A DNA stretch of 64,000 nt, from the NCBI RefSeq assembly GCF_030268965.1, contig NZ_BSSE01000012.1, positions 1-64,000 on the forward strand, read 5' to 3'. A program made the position numbers and the translations under genes. Numbering within the stretch: the first letter of the stretch is position 1; each line of letters opens with the position of its first letter. Source of the stretch: Microtetraspora sp. NBRC 16547. Its GTDB lineage: Bacteria > Actinomycetota > Actinomycetes > Streptosporangiales > Streptosporangiaceae. Of this stretch, positions 16,875 through 24,344 are shown in pieces. The notes under the pieces are model-generated. The model was given only the letters and a program-made list of their open reading frames with translations, did not search any database and was not told the origin of the DNA.

Positions 16875-17669
16875 GTGAGAACCAACCTGCTTCGTACGGC
16901 TGCTGCGGCGACACTCGCCTTCCTGCTGACCGGCTGTGCGAGCAGCGCGAGCAGCGCCGTACGGCCCGAGCCGACGACCGGCGCCAGTTCCGCGAGCAGA
17001 GCCGTACGGCACGAGCCGACGACCGGCGCCAGTTCCGCGAGCAGAGCCGTACGGCACGAGCCGACGACCGGCGCCAGTTCGAAGATCGCGACCGTCAAGG
17101 GATCTCGGATCACGGTCTACGGAAACAAGGAGGGGACGGCACAGAGGACGATCACGAGCCCCAACGACTACGGCGCGGCGCGTGTCTTCCTGGTGGAACG
17201 TGACGAGGGCGAGTGGCTCCAGGTGCTCCTGCCGATCCGGCCGAACGGCAGCAAGGGCTGGATCAAAGCCACCGACGTGACGCTCGCGGAGACCGCCTAC
17301 CGGGTGGAGATCGATCGCGGGGCGTTCAGGTTCACGGTCTATGACGGCGACAGGGCCGTCAGGACGGGCAAGGTCGCGACGGGCGAAGCGGGTACGCCGA
17401 CACCTCCAGGTCGTTACTTCTTCACCGAACTGGTGAAGCCCGTCGACCAGGGCGGCGCTTACGGCGCCTACGCCTTCGGGCTGAGCGGCTTCTCACCGGT
17501 GCTGAAGAGCTTCGCCGGCGGCCCAGGCCAGCTGGCGATCCACGGGACGAACAATCCCTCCGCCATCGGCACGCGGGCCAGCCACGGCTGCGTCCGGATC
17601 AGCAACGACGACATCACCTGGATGGCGAAGAACCTGGCGATCGGTACTCCGGTCGTCGTACAGGGCTGA
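16875..17669 (+). CDS. L,D-transpeptidase lipoprotein (YkuD domain)
   Basis: A 264-residue envelope protein that forms or remodels 3-3 crosslinks in peptidoglycan. Signal peptide with lipobox L-L-T-G-C near residue 25, then three 15-residue tandem repeats (encoded at 16956-17087), a small SH3-like region (~75-130) and a YkuD domain. The catalytic signature is I-H-G-T-N … A-S-H-G-C-V-R-I, with the Cys as nucleophile. GTG 16875 is in frame directly before the signal peptide. It is divergent from the OmpR-type operon. Confidence 0.9.
   Translation: MRTNLLRTAAAATLAFLLTGCASSASSAVRPEPTTGASSASRAVRHEPTTGASSASRAVRHEPTTGASSKIATVKGSRITVYGNKEGTAQRTITSPNDYGAARVFLVERDEGEWLQVLLPIRPNGSKGWIKATDVTLAETAYRVEIDRGAFRFTVYDGDRAVRTGKVATGEAGTPTPPGRYFFTELVKPVDQGGAYGAYAFGLSGFSPVLKSFAGGPGQLAIHGTNNPSAIGTRASHGCVRISNDDITWMAKNLAIGTPVVVQG
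16956..17087 (+). repeat. Three 45-bp tandem repeats in the transpeptidase gene
   Basis: The unit begins GCCGTACGGCACGAGCCGAC and recurs at 16956, 17001 and 17046; the third is incomplete at its end. It encodes S-x-A-V-R-H-E-P-T-T-G-A-S-S-A, a flexible Thr/Ser/Ala linker between lipid anchor and enzyme domain. The near identity of the units implies recent slippage, so length variation between strains is likely. Confidence 0.85.
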
Positions 17670-17698
17670 GGCCCGACGTGAAAGAACAGGGGAACCTT

Positions 17699-17899
17699 AT
17701 GAAGATCAAAGCCACGCTCATCGGCATCAGCGCGGTGCTGGCCCTGACCGCGGGCCTCGCAGGCTTCTCGGGCACGGCCGCGGCCGATCCCAAGCCGTCT
17801 GTCACGTCCGCCCCGGCGCCGGCCGACCAGCGGCCCACGGTCAAGGCGACGGCGGGTCCGAAGGAGCCCGTCGTCGTCAGGCCGGCCTATACCGGCTGA
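17699..17899 (+). CDS. Small secreted Pro-rich peptide
   Basis: A 66-residue protein with a classical signal peptide (M-K-I-K-A-T-L-I-G then a hydrophobic core, ending T-A-A-A-D). The mature ~35 residues are rich in Pro, Ala and Val. GTG 17678 in the same frame gives 7 more residues, but AGGGG at about 17689-17693 fits ATG 17699. It follows the transpeptidase after 29 bp and could be co-transcribed with it. No domain recognised. Confidence 0.65.
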   Translation: MKIKATLIGISAVLALTAGLAGFSGTAAADPKPSVTSAPAPADQRPTVKATAGPKEPVVVRPAYTG

Positions 17900-18345
17900 T
17901 CGTGGTGCGGCGCCGCAACCCCCGGGTCTGCGGCGCCGCACCTTGGCGCCCGCGGTCTCGCCGCGAGCGCGACGAGGGCGAGGGGCTGACCGCCCCCGAG
18001 GAGAGCACGGACGCGGGCGACGGGCTCACCACGATGATCCCGGCCGGCGCCAGGCCCGAGACGAGCGCGGCGATGCCGCCGTAGAGCACGCCGGCCAGCT
18101 GTACCAGGCGCGGCCGCACCTCCTCTCCTGCCCGCGGTCGCGTCAGCGACCAGGCCATCGCGGGCAGGAGCAGGACCTCGTGCGTCAACACCGCGTGCGC
18201 GGACTTGCCGGAACATGAAGAGACGCCGCCTCCGCTGGAACCCTGCGGCGACCCGGATGTCCTTCGTTCCCGAGGTGACCAGTGCGCCGAGCCGGAGCTT
18301 CACGGGCCCGTACGCCGGGAGGGGAGCGGTGGGCACGGCCGTTTT
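17900..18345. other. Gene-poor stretch with a possible decayed membrane gene
   Basis: No intact gene is supported here. On the minus strand around 17944-18191 one frame reads like part of a membrane protein (H-E-V-L-L-L-P-A-M-A-W-S-L-T-R, then two hydrophobic helices), but it has no matching start and loses sense on both sides, so it may be a relic. The right end runs into peptide copy 2. Confidence 0.3.
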
Positions 18346-18396
18346 GGCTACTGCGGCGTCGGTGGGACCGGCGTCAAGCTATGTGACCCTTCAGGT
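18346..18396 (+). pseudogene. [10 protein letters not shown]-family micropeptide, decayed copy 2
   Basis: The codons read G-Y-C-G-V-G-G-T-G-V-K-L-C-D-P-S-G. The conserved C-P-T-G-L-T tail and the Y-H-Q-Q-Y-L-Y leader are missing, and the frame then runs through the antitoxin promoter. It resembles copy 3 (shared V-K-L-x-D-P-S) more than copies 1 and 5. It stands just upstream of the Phd/RelE genes while copy 3 stands just downstream, so the two bracket that module as direct repeats. Confidence 0.6.
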
Positions 18397-18423
18397 CGGT
18401 ACTCGAGACGCACGGCCGATCAC

Positions 18424-18451
18424 TTGTTCTTCTGTATATCTATCTATACAG
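18424..18451 (+). promoter_or_regulatory. Promoter and operator of the Phd/RelE operon
   Basis: CTGTATA (18432-18438) and TATACAG (18445-18451) form an inverted repeat around a 6-bp centre. TATACA at 18445-18450 can act as -10, with TTGTTC at 18424-18429 as a -35. The ATG is at 18459 with no ribosome binding site, so a leaderless transcript is likely. The palindrome over the promoter is where a Phd-type antitoxin would repress its own operon. Confidence 0.6.
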
Positions 18452-18458
18452 TTCTTGT

Positions 18459-18770
18459 ATGACTGTTCTCCATGACGCGACTGAGCTCACGGTCACCGAG
18501 GCCGCGCAGCGTGGTGTGGCACGTCTGGTGGCTGACGCGGAGCAGGGTGCGGATCTGGTGGTGACCCGCCGGCACCAACCGATCGCAGCCGTCGTGAGCA
18601 TGCGACGTCTCAACGAACTGGAAGAAGCCGCAGCAGATCTGCGGGATCTGGCCTTGGTTCTCGTCAGGGCTGCCACGGACACGGGGCGGCGGACGTCGTT
18701 GGACGAGGTCCTGTCCGCCTTCGGGCATACGCGTGAGTCGCTGGGTGCGCTCCCGGATGAAGACGAGTAG
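18459..18770 (+). CDS. Phd/YefM-type antitoxin
   Basis: A 103-residue protein. Residues 1-55 match the Phd/YefM fold: V-T-E-A-A-Q-R-G-V-A-R-L-V-A-D-A-E-Q-G, then V-V-T-R-R-H-Q-P-I-A-A-V-V-S. The acidic C-terminus is the part that usually wraps the toxin. It overlies its own promoter palindrome at 18432-18451 and precedes the RelE-like toxin by 2 bp. Confidence 0.88.
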   Translation: MTVLHDATELTVTEAAQRGVARLVADAEQGADLVVTRRHQPIAAVVSMRRLNELEEAAADLRDLALVLVRAATDTGRRTSLDEVLSAFGHTRESLGALPDEDE

Positions 18771-18772
18771 CA

Positions 18773-19291
18773 GTGTCCGACGTCGTATTTACTGACGCGG
18801 CCATTGATGATCTCCGCAGAATCGGCCCGGATGCCGTACCCAAGGTCCTTAAGAAGATCCTCCTTCTGCTGGAGAACTCTGAAGCGGGCTACCCCCTGGG
18901 CGGTGAGCTGACCGGGTTCCGCAAGCTCGTTGTGGGGCGGAACACGTGGAGGATTGTTTACCGGATCACTGAGGACAAGACGGTTGAGATCTGTGAGATC
19001 TGGGCGGTCGGGGAGAGGGCCGACGCCGAGGTCTACGCCGAAGCCCAGGCGCGAGTCCGCGCGGCCGGAGGTTCACGGCCCGACGTCGTCCGCCTCGGTG
19101 AAGTCATCGACCGTCTGGGTGCTTTCACCGATCACATCCTCATCGATGAGATGCCGGTGCGCGAGCCGGTGCCCGACTGGCTTGCCAATCGATTGATCTA
19201 CACAGTCGGCATGGCTCGGGAGGATGTGGCGGCACTCGACCTGGAAGAGGCCGTCGATCTTTGGGCGGAGTACCGCTCAAAGTCCCGCTAG
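18773..19291 (+). CDS. RelE/ParE-fold toxin with C-terminal extension
   Basis: A 172-residue protein that starts with GTG 18773. Residues 1-90 have the RelE/ParE pattern: V-V-F-T-D-A-A-I-D-D-L-R-R-I-G, L-T-G-F-R-K-L-V-V-G, W-R-I-V-Y-R-I and V-E-I-C-E-I-W-A-V-G-E-R. RelE relatives cleave mRNA on the ribosome. Typical members have ~85-100 residues; this one carries ~80 more (R-L-G-E-V-I-D-R-L onward) of unknown role, perhaps binding the antitoxin. Micropeptide copy 3 starts 28 bp after its stop. Confidence 0.85.
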   Translation: MSDVVFTDAAIDDLRRIGPDAVPKVLKKILLLLENSEAGYPLGGELTGFRKLVVGRNTWRIVYRITEDKTVEICEIWAVGERADAEVYAEAQARVRAAGGSRPDVVRLGEVIDRLGAFTDHILIDEMPVREPVPDWLANRLIYTVGMAREDVAALDLEEAVDLWAEYRSKSR

Positions 19292-19318
19292 CCCCTCGTC
19301 GGCGTTCACGGCTGAAAC

Positions 19319-19426
19319 GTGCGCCGTCCGGTAAAGGGCTACTGCGGGATCGGTGGCACCAGCGTCAAGCTAAGTGACCCTTCGGCATGTCCCCCGACGG
19401 GGCTGACGACCTCTTCGGAGGAGTAG
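19319..19426 (+). CDS. [10 protein letters not shown]-family micropeptide, copy 3
   Basis: A 35-residue frame from GTG 19319: a short basic start (R-R-P-V-K), then [29 protein letters not shown]. The core and the C-P…G-L-T-T-S tail match copy 1, but the aromatic Y-H-Q-Q-Y-L-Y leader is replaced. No ribosome binding site is clear. It follows the RelE-like toxin, as copy 1 follows the PIN toxin and copy 5 the toxin at 28511. Expression and function are unknown. Confidence 0.5.
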   Translation: MRRPVKGYCGIGGTSVKLSDPSACPPTGLTTSSEE

Positions 19427-19477
19427 CGGGGGATTGCTGAGACCTGCGGGCGGTGGTTAGGCCTGCTCGGAGGTCTC
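19337..19477. repeat. 140-bp duplicated segment, copy B
   Basis: Homologous to 12870-13009. It ends in GGTTAGGCCTGCTCGGAGGT-CTC, which on the minus strand encodes only the last residues (E-T-S-E-Q-A, stop) of the GntR protein found whole at 12989. The rest of that gene is missing here, so this copy was pasted in and broke off inside the GntR 3' end. Confidence 0.75.
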
Positions 19478-19563
19478 CTGCGATGAGATTCAGCACGTAT
19501 TTGGCACAGCAGGTGGCTGGAGTGACAGTTGACCTCACCGTTGGTGTTCTGCGGCGCAGGGTC

Positions 19564-20712
19564 TCAGGAGGGACCGCAGGTCGCGGGGCAGAACTTGACC
19601 TCGGGGTACCGCGATGACGGTCCGTCCAGAAGGGGCTGCCGCTGCGCCTTCAGATGCTGGTCGAGGAAGGCGGCCACGTAGGTGCGGGTGAGTTCGGCGG
19701 AGCGCGCCGCGGCCAGGGCGCCGGGCAGGGGCTTGATGGCGAGGGCGCCCGATACCAGCGGCCTGTCGGTGAAGGACTCGTGATCCGCGCCCGTCAGGAC
19801 GATCCAGCGCTTCCAGCCGGTCAGCAGCTTCCAGTCGCGGTCCCAGGAGTTGTCGCGCCCGCCGGGAACATGCTGCTTCGTCCCCATGAACAGGAACGGC
19901 TTGGAGATTCCGGTCGTGGGGATGCGGGCGTAGGTGGTGCCGTCCAGGTCGATTCCGGCACGTATCCGGGGGTCCTTCACCATGGCCGCCAGGGCGCTGC
20001 CCCCGCCGATCGACTGGCCTGCCATCGCGATCCTGGACTGGTCGATCAGGCCGGAACCGTCCCACGCCGACGGCAGCTCGTCGAGCACGAAGGAGACGTC
20101 GGCCGCCCGGTTCTGGACCGCCCCCGCGCCGAAGCCCGGGTCGGAGTCGCTGTCGCAGGCGAGGCATTCGGCCACCCGCCCGTCGGAGAGGGTGGTGGCG
20201 TAGCTCTCGTAGGTGTGGTCGATGCCGGCCACGACGTAACCCCGGCTGGCCAGGTCCTCGGCAAGGGACGTGAGGGTGCTCATCGGCCTGGTGAAGCCGG
20301 GTGAGAGCGCCACCAGTGGAAGCTTTCGTCCCGAGGGGGCGGCGTCTTGGATGGCGTTCGTGCGGGTCTTGCTCAGCGTGTCGTACGGCGCGCTCGCGAT
20401 CCCGGTGCCTTTCAGGAAGAGCTCCGACTCCTTCGGCGTCATGTATGGCGCCCGCTGTCCGTCCCGCTGCTCGGTCGGGTACCACAGGGTGACCTTGAGC
20501 TCCCGGGAGCCGACGTCGGGGTCCCAGGGGTCGGGGCGGGAGGTGTCCTTCAGGTGCAGGACGGTGGTGCCGACCGGATGGGGGCCGGTGGGGGCGGGCA
20601 GGACGGCGAGACCGGCCGGGGGGACGGACGCGTCGGATCGGGGCGGTGCGGGGGCGGAGCAGGCGGACACCAGGACGACCAGTCCCGCGGCGACGGCCAG
20701 GATCTGTCTCAT
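19564..20712 (-). CDS. Lipoprotein alpha/beta hydrolase (PAF-acetylhydrolase-like)
   Basis: A 382-residue exported esterase/lipase. Signal peptide with lipobox V-S-A-C at about residue 18. The nucleophile elbow is G-Q-S-I-G-G-G-S (Ser near 240), the acid is probably in D-L-D-G-T-T-Y and the base His in G-A-D-H-E-S-F. Overall order fits the PAF-acetylhydrolase/cutinase-like group, so short acyl esters or polyesters are likely substrates. Several Cys (e.g. C-L-A-C-D and the C-terminal C-P-A-T-C) suggest disulfides. Last gene of the ABC/S41 operon, 12 bp after the protease. Confidence 0.85.
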   Translation of the reverse strand: MRQILAVAAGLVVLVSACSAPAPPRSDASVPPAGLAVLPAPTGPHPVGTTVLHLKDTSRPDPWDPDVGSRELKVTLWYPTEQRDGQRAPYMTPKESELFLKGTGIASAPYDTLSKTRTNAIQDAAPSGRKLPLVALSPGFTRPMSTLTSLAEDLASRGYVVAGIDHTYESYATTLSDGRVAECLACDSDSDPGFGAGAVQNRAADVSFVLDELPSAWDGSGLIDQSRIAMAGQSIGGGSALAAMVKDPRIRAGIDLDGTTYARIPTTGISKPFLFMGTKQHVPGGRDNSWDRDWKLLTGWKRWIVLTGADHESFTDRPLVSGALAIKPLPGALAAARSAELTRTYVAAFLDQHLKAQRQPLLDGPSSRYPEVKFCPATCGPS

Positions 20713-20724
20713 AGGGAGGTCCGT

Positions 20725-22146
20725 TCACTTGTGCAGCAGGGTCAGGGCCTTGGCCAATGCGGGGTCGCGTTCTGCGGCCGCGTCTTCGGGGGTGAGGGGC
20801 ACGTACTGGTCGGGTGGCACGCCGATCCGGTCGATGACCTCGTGATCGGGCCCCAGGTGGTGTCTGTCGGGGAAGCTCAGGAGGGTGTTGTTGCTCAGCA
20901 GGTACGACTGCGCGGGGCCGGAGATGATGCCGGCGGTTCTGGTGCCGACCAGCTGGCCGATGCGCAGGTCCTTGACCGCGGAGCTGAAGTGCTCGCACGC
21001 CGAGGCGCAGCCGTGGTCGACGAGCACGACCAGCGGCAGGTTGAGCAGCTCGACGGTGTCGTCGGTCGACGACTTCGCACACCTGCCGTCCACGGTGCAC
21101 TGGTAGGCGGTGACCTTGCCGTGGACGAACGCGCTCACCAGCCGGGCCACCTCGACGGGGCTGCCGCCGCCGTTGCCGCGCAGGTCCAGCATGACGCCGG
21201 CCAGCGTCCGGCCGGTGCGCAGCCCGTTGATCGCCTTGAGCACACGGTTCGCGGAGTCGGGAGCGAATCCGGTCATCCGTACGTAGGCGATGTCGTCGTC
21301 CAGCAGCTTCGACTGCACGACCCGCAGGGCGGCCGGATCACGCGGGTATATGCCGGGCTTGAGCGTCACGCTCCAGCGGCGGCTTGTACTCTGCCGCAGC
21401 AGCCGCAGTTCGACCGGGCGCGCGTCAGGGTATTCCGGGTAAAGGGCGGCGATCGCGGGACTGGCCTTGCCGTTGATGAATGGGGCCGATCCGTTGACCG
21501 CTTCGATGACGTCCCCCGGGCGCAGTCCGGCGGCCTGCGCCGCGCCGCCCTCCACGGTGGTGATGAACAGTGGGGCGAGGGCGACCCGGGGAGTGCTGCC
21601 GTCCACCTGCGAGCCGCTGACGTTCGCCTGGAGACCCAGGCCGTAGCCGTCACCGTCGTAGTAGTCGGGCGGATGCTTGACATCGCGCGCCCAGCGGGCG
21701 TGGTTGTCGCCGAGGGCGGCCACCATGGCCTCGAGGGTGACGACGGCCAGCGTGTCGCGCAGATCTGGGGCCTGATCGGCGATCCTCCGGTACGCGGCCT
21801 CGAAGGCGGTCCAGTCGGCTTTCCGGTCGCCGGTCAGCGCCGGCATGGACGCCTCGGGCACGTCGCGCCCGTTGCGGTTGAGCTCCTGCGTCAGGGCGAC
21901 GAATCCGGCGGTCAGCAGCGCGCGGGTGTCCAGCGTGGCGCCGCTGTAGTAGTTGCCGAGGATGCAGAAGTACGCCTGCTCGATGACGTCGATCGTGGTG
22001 GCCGTCTCCACCCCCAGGGGGGCCTGCGGATGCGCGCAAGCCGTACTGGCTGCCGTGCTCGCCTGGCTGCGCGGCGGCGTCGGTGCCGTGCAGGCCGCCG
22101 CCAGGAGGAGGGCAAGCCCGGCGGCCGCGGTCCTGATGATGGTCAT
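20725..22146 (-). CDS. S41-family (C-terminal processing-type) peptidase lipoprotein
   Basis: A 473-residue protein with a lipoprotein signal (L-L-L-A-A-A-C-T). A PDZ-like segment has G-G-A-A-Q-A-A-G-L-R-P-G-D-V-I-E-A-V-N-G. The S41 core has L-D-L-R-G-N-G-G-G and D-H-G-C-A-S-A-C-E-H-F, where Ser is the expected nucleophile, and a Lys further on (A-V-K-D). It acts on the outer face of the membrane; substrate unknown. The start overlaps the permease stop by 4 bp, so it is translated with the transporter. Confidence 0.87.
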   Translation of the reverse strand: MTIIRTAAAGLALLLAAACTAPTPPRSQASTAASTACAHPQAPLGVETATTIDVIEQAYFCILGNYYSGATLDTRALLTAGFVALTQELNRNGRDVPEASMPALTGDRKADWTAFEAAYRRIADQAPDLRDTLAVVTLEAMVAALGDNHARWARDVKHPPDYYDGDGYGLGLQANVSGSQVDGSTPRVALAPLFITTVEGGAAQAAGLRPGDVIEAVNGSAPFINGKASPAIAALYPEYPDARPVELRLLRQSTSRRWSVTLKPGIYPRDPAALRVVQSKLLDDDIAYVRMTGFAPDSANRVLKAINGLRTGRTLAGVMLDLRGNGGGSPVEVARLVSAFVHGKVTAYQCTVDGRCAKSSTDDTVELLNLPLVVLVDHGCASACEHFSSAVKDLRIGQLVGTRTAGIISGPAQSYLLSNNTLLSFPDRHHLGPDHEVIDRIGVPPDQYVPLTPEDAAAERDPALAKALTLLHK

Positions 22147-23198
22147 GAAAGGCGTCTCCGGACCCACCAGAAGGACAACCACGTGAGGCCGAGGGTGAGC
22201 AGGGCGTAGATCCCGGTCTCGATCCACTGGAAGGGCCAGAAGCGGTCGAGGGGCTGGTAGGTCGCCTGCTGCCGGTAGCCGAGCCGGTTGATCTCGGCCC
22301 AGCACGCGTCCAAGCCGTGTGGTCCCGCCTCCTGCGGCGCGCAGGGTCCCGACGTCACGGAGACGGGGACGGGCGCTTCTTCGCCGGTGCCGGCGATCGT
22401 ACGTCCGGACGGATCGAGGAGGTCGCTGGACAGGACCCAGGCGCCCGCGTTGCCGGGAACGGCCGCCCGCAAGGAGAGGTACACAGGTCCGCCCCCCTGC
22501 CCCTGTACGTGGATGCCGCGCCCGTTCACGTTGCCGATCTCGAAGGTCGACGTGACCGGGGGCATCAGGTGGGGCCGGACCAGCATCGGCATCGCGATCT
22601 GGATCGCGGCGAACGCGGCCAGGGTGAGGGCCATGGCGGGCAGTGTGCGGCGCACCAGCATGCCCACGGCGACGCCCAGGACGAAGGCGAAGGCCGCATA
22701 CCCCATCGGGACGATGCCACGCGCGCCGAACACCGGGGGAGCCATCTGGGCCAAGTCTGGAAAGGCCGACTTGTCCAGGGGGTCGGACCACCAGGTCACC
22801 GCGAGGCCGCACACGCAGGCGGCGGCAATGGCCGCCAGGCCGGTGAGCCCGAGCTTGACCGCCAGCCAGCGGCCGCGGGTGACGCTCTGGTTCCACACCA
22901 GCAGGTGCGTGCCCGCCTCCAGCTCGCGGGTGATCAACGGGGCTCCCCAGAAGAGCCCGACCAGAGCGGGCAGGGCCAGCACGACAAGGCTGACGGCCAG
23001 GAAGGGGAGCTGATTTCCGTCGAAGAAGCGGTCGAAGAACTGGTCGCAGGTGTTGTCCGGGGTGCAGTCGGCGATCCCGGCGGCGTATTGGGAGGCCAGG
23101 TCCGGGCCGGTGAGGGCGAGCACGACGGTGAGGATGGCGAGTACGGCGGCCGTCATCACGGCCGAGCCGCGGAACTGCCGCCAGGTGAGCCAGATCAT
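22143..23198 (-). CDS. ABC transporter permease
   Basis: A 351-residue membrane protein with about six helices: one near residue 15, one at ~65-85, three between ~115 and 205, and the last at ~325-345, with a long extracytoplasmic domain (residues ~215-320) that contains several Pro/Gly. This layout fits ABC-2-type permeases of actinobacteria paired with a single ATPase. It overlaps both neighbours by 4 bp (ATGA), so ATPase, permease and S41 protease are made together. Substrate unknown. Confidence 0.85.
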   Translation of the reverse strand: MIWLTWRQFRGSAVMTAAVLAILTVVLALTGPDLASQYAAGIADCTPDNTCDQFFDRFFDGNQLPFLAVSLVVLALPALVGLFWGAPLITRELEAGTHLLVWNQSVTRGRWLAVKLGLTGLAAIAAACVCGLAVTWWSDPLDKSAFPDLAQMAPPVFGARGIVPMGYAAFAFVLGVAVGMLVRRTLPAMALTLAAFAAIQIAMPMLVRPHLMPPVTSTFEIGNVNGRGIHVQGQGGGPVYLSLRAAVPGNAGAWVLSSDLLDPSGRTIAGTGEEAPVPVSVTSGPCAPQEAGPHGLDACWAEINRLGYRQQATYQPLDRFWPFQWIETGIYALLTLGLTWLSFWWVRRRLS

Positions 23199-24082
23199 CG
23201 CTGCACCTCCACGGCGGCCCGCCGGTTCTCCGCGGGCTTTTCCATGTAGGCGAGGACGAGGTCTTCCAGACTGAGCCGGCTGACCGTCCAGGCGGGATCG
23301 TGGATCGGGGCCTCGGTACGGACCACGAACGTGCTCTGCCGATCGGTGTGCGACGCGAAGACCACATGCTGGTCGGTGGGGAGCCGATCGGGATCGCGGC
23401 GCGGACCGGTGAGGCGGTGATGGGTGGCCAGCAGCCTGTCGACCTTCCCGGCCATCCGGACGCGGGAGTCGACGAGGACGATCAGGTAGTCGCTGACCTT
23501 TTCCAGGTCGGAGACCAGGTGGGAGGAGAGCACCACGCTGAGCTCGTGCGTGATGACGGCTTCCGTCAGCCCCTGCAGGAAATCCCGGCGGGCCAGAGGG
23601 TCGAGTGAGGCCACCGGCTCGTCCGTGATCAGCAGTTCGGGCCGCTTGGCCAGGCCCAGGGTGAGGGCGAGCTGGGCGCGCTGGCCGCCCGACAGCTTGC
23701 CCGCGCGGTGCGCGAGGTCGAGGCCGAGCTGCGTGATGCGCTCCCGTGCAAGCGCGGCGTCCCAGCGGGGGTTGAGCCGGGCGCCTAATCGCAGGTGTTC
23801 GGCGACGGTCAGTGCCGCGTAGAGCGGGGTGTCCTGGGCGACGAACCCGACCCTGGCCAGTTGCGCGGGCGTGCTCCCGGGCCGCTCGCCGAGCACCGTG
23901 ATGCCGCCCGTCGTCGGTTGGAGCTGACCGCCGGCCAGCTTCAGCAGTGTGGTCTTGCCAGCGCCGTTGGGGCCCACCAGCCCGACGACGTGGCCGGCCG
24001 GGATGTCGATGGTGCAGTCGCTCAGCGCCCAGCGTTTGCCGTACCTCTTGCCCAGTGCCTGGGCCTGCAGGACAGAAGTCAC
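23195..24082 (-). CDS. ABC transporter ATP-binding protein
   Basis: A 295-residue ATPase: Walker A G-P-N-G-A-G-K-T-T near residue 40, Q-loop F-V-A-Q-D-T-P, signature L-S-G-G-Q-R-A-Q, Walker B L-L-I-T-D-E-P (the catalytic Glu) and switch His in L-S-S-H-L-V-S-D. The ~80-residue C-terminal part resembles the extension of ABC-2 exporters of the antibiotic-resistance/lantibiotic-immunity type. First gene of a four-gene operon: ATPase, permease, S41 protease, esterase. No dedicated regulator gene is attached. Confidence 0.93.
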   Translation of the reverse strand: MTSVLQAQALGKRYGKRWALSDCTIDIPAGHVVGLVGPNGAGKTTLLKLAGGQLQPTTGGITVLGERPGSTPAQLARVGFVAQDTPLYAALTVAEHLRLGARLNPRWDAALARERITQLGLDLAHRAGKLSGGQRAQLALTLGLAKRPELLITDEPVASLDPLARRDFLQGLTEAVITHELSVVLSSHLVSDLEKVSDYLIVLVDSRVRMAGKVDRLLATHHRLTGPRRDPDRLPTDQHVVFASHTDRQSTFVVRTEAPIHDPAWTVSRLSLEDLVLAYMEKPAENRRAAVEVQR

Positions 24083-24344
24083 GCTGCGTCCTCCTGAGAG
24101 GTGGTCCGAAAGGTGGTCTGAACAGCGCCGCGATGCTTTCGTCGAGGTCGAGGGTGCGACTCCCGAGCGGCGTGGTGCTGGAACGAAACTAGGCGCTGCC
24201 CTTGCCGGTGCGCGTCGGCCGCCATACCGAGATCGCGTACCTCCTGCGGACGAAGGGTCGCCAGGTCATCCCTGCGATGTACTCCCGAAGACCGTGAGCC
24301 CCGTCACAACGGCCGATGCGGGGCGGACAGGCAGGCGTGACAAT

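Noticed and set aside
17887-18336. 149-codon minus-strand frame
   Set aside because: Highly Arg/Gly/Ala-rich shadow. Only a part of the neighbouring frame (17944-18191) looks like a membrane protein, so at most a relic is present.
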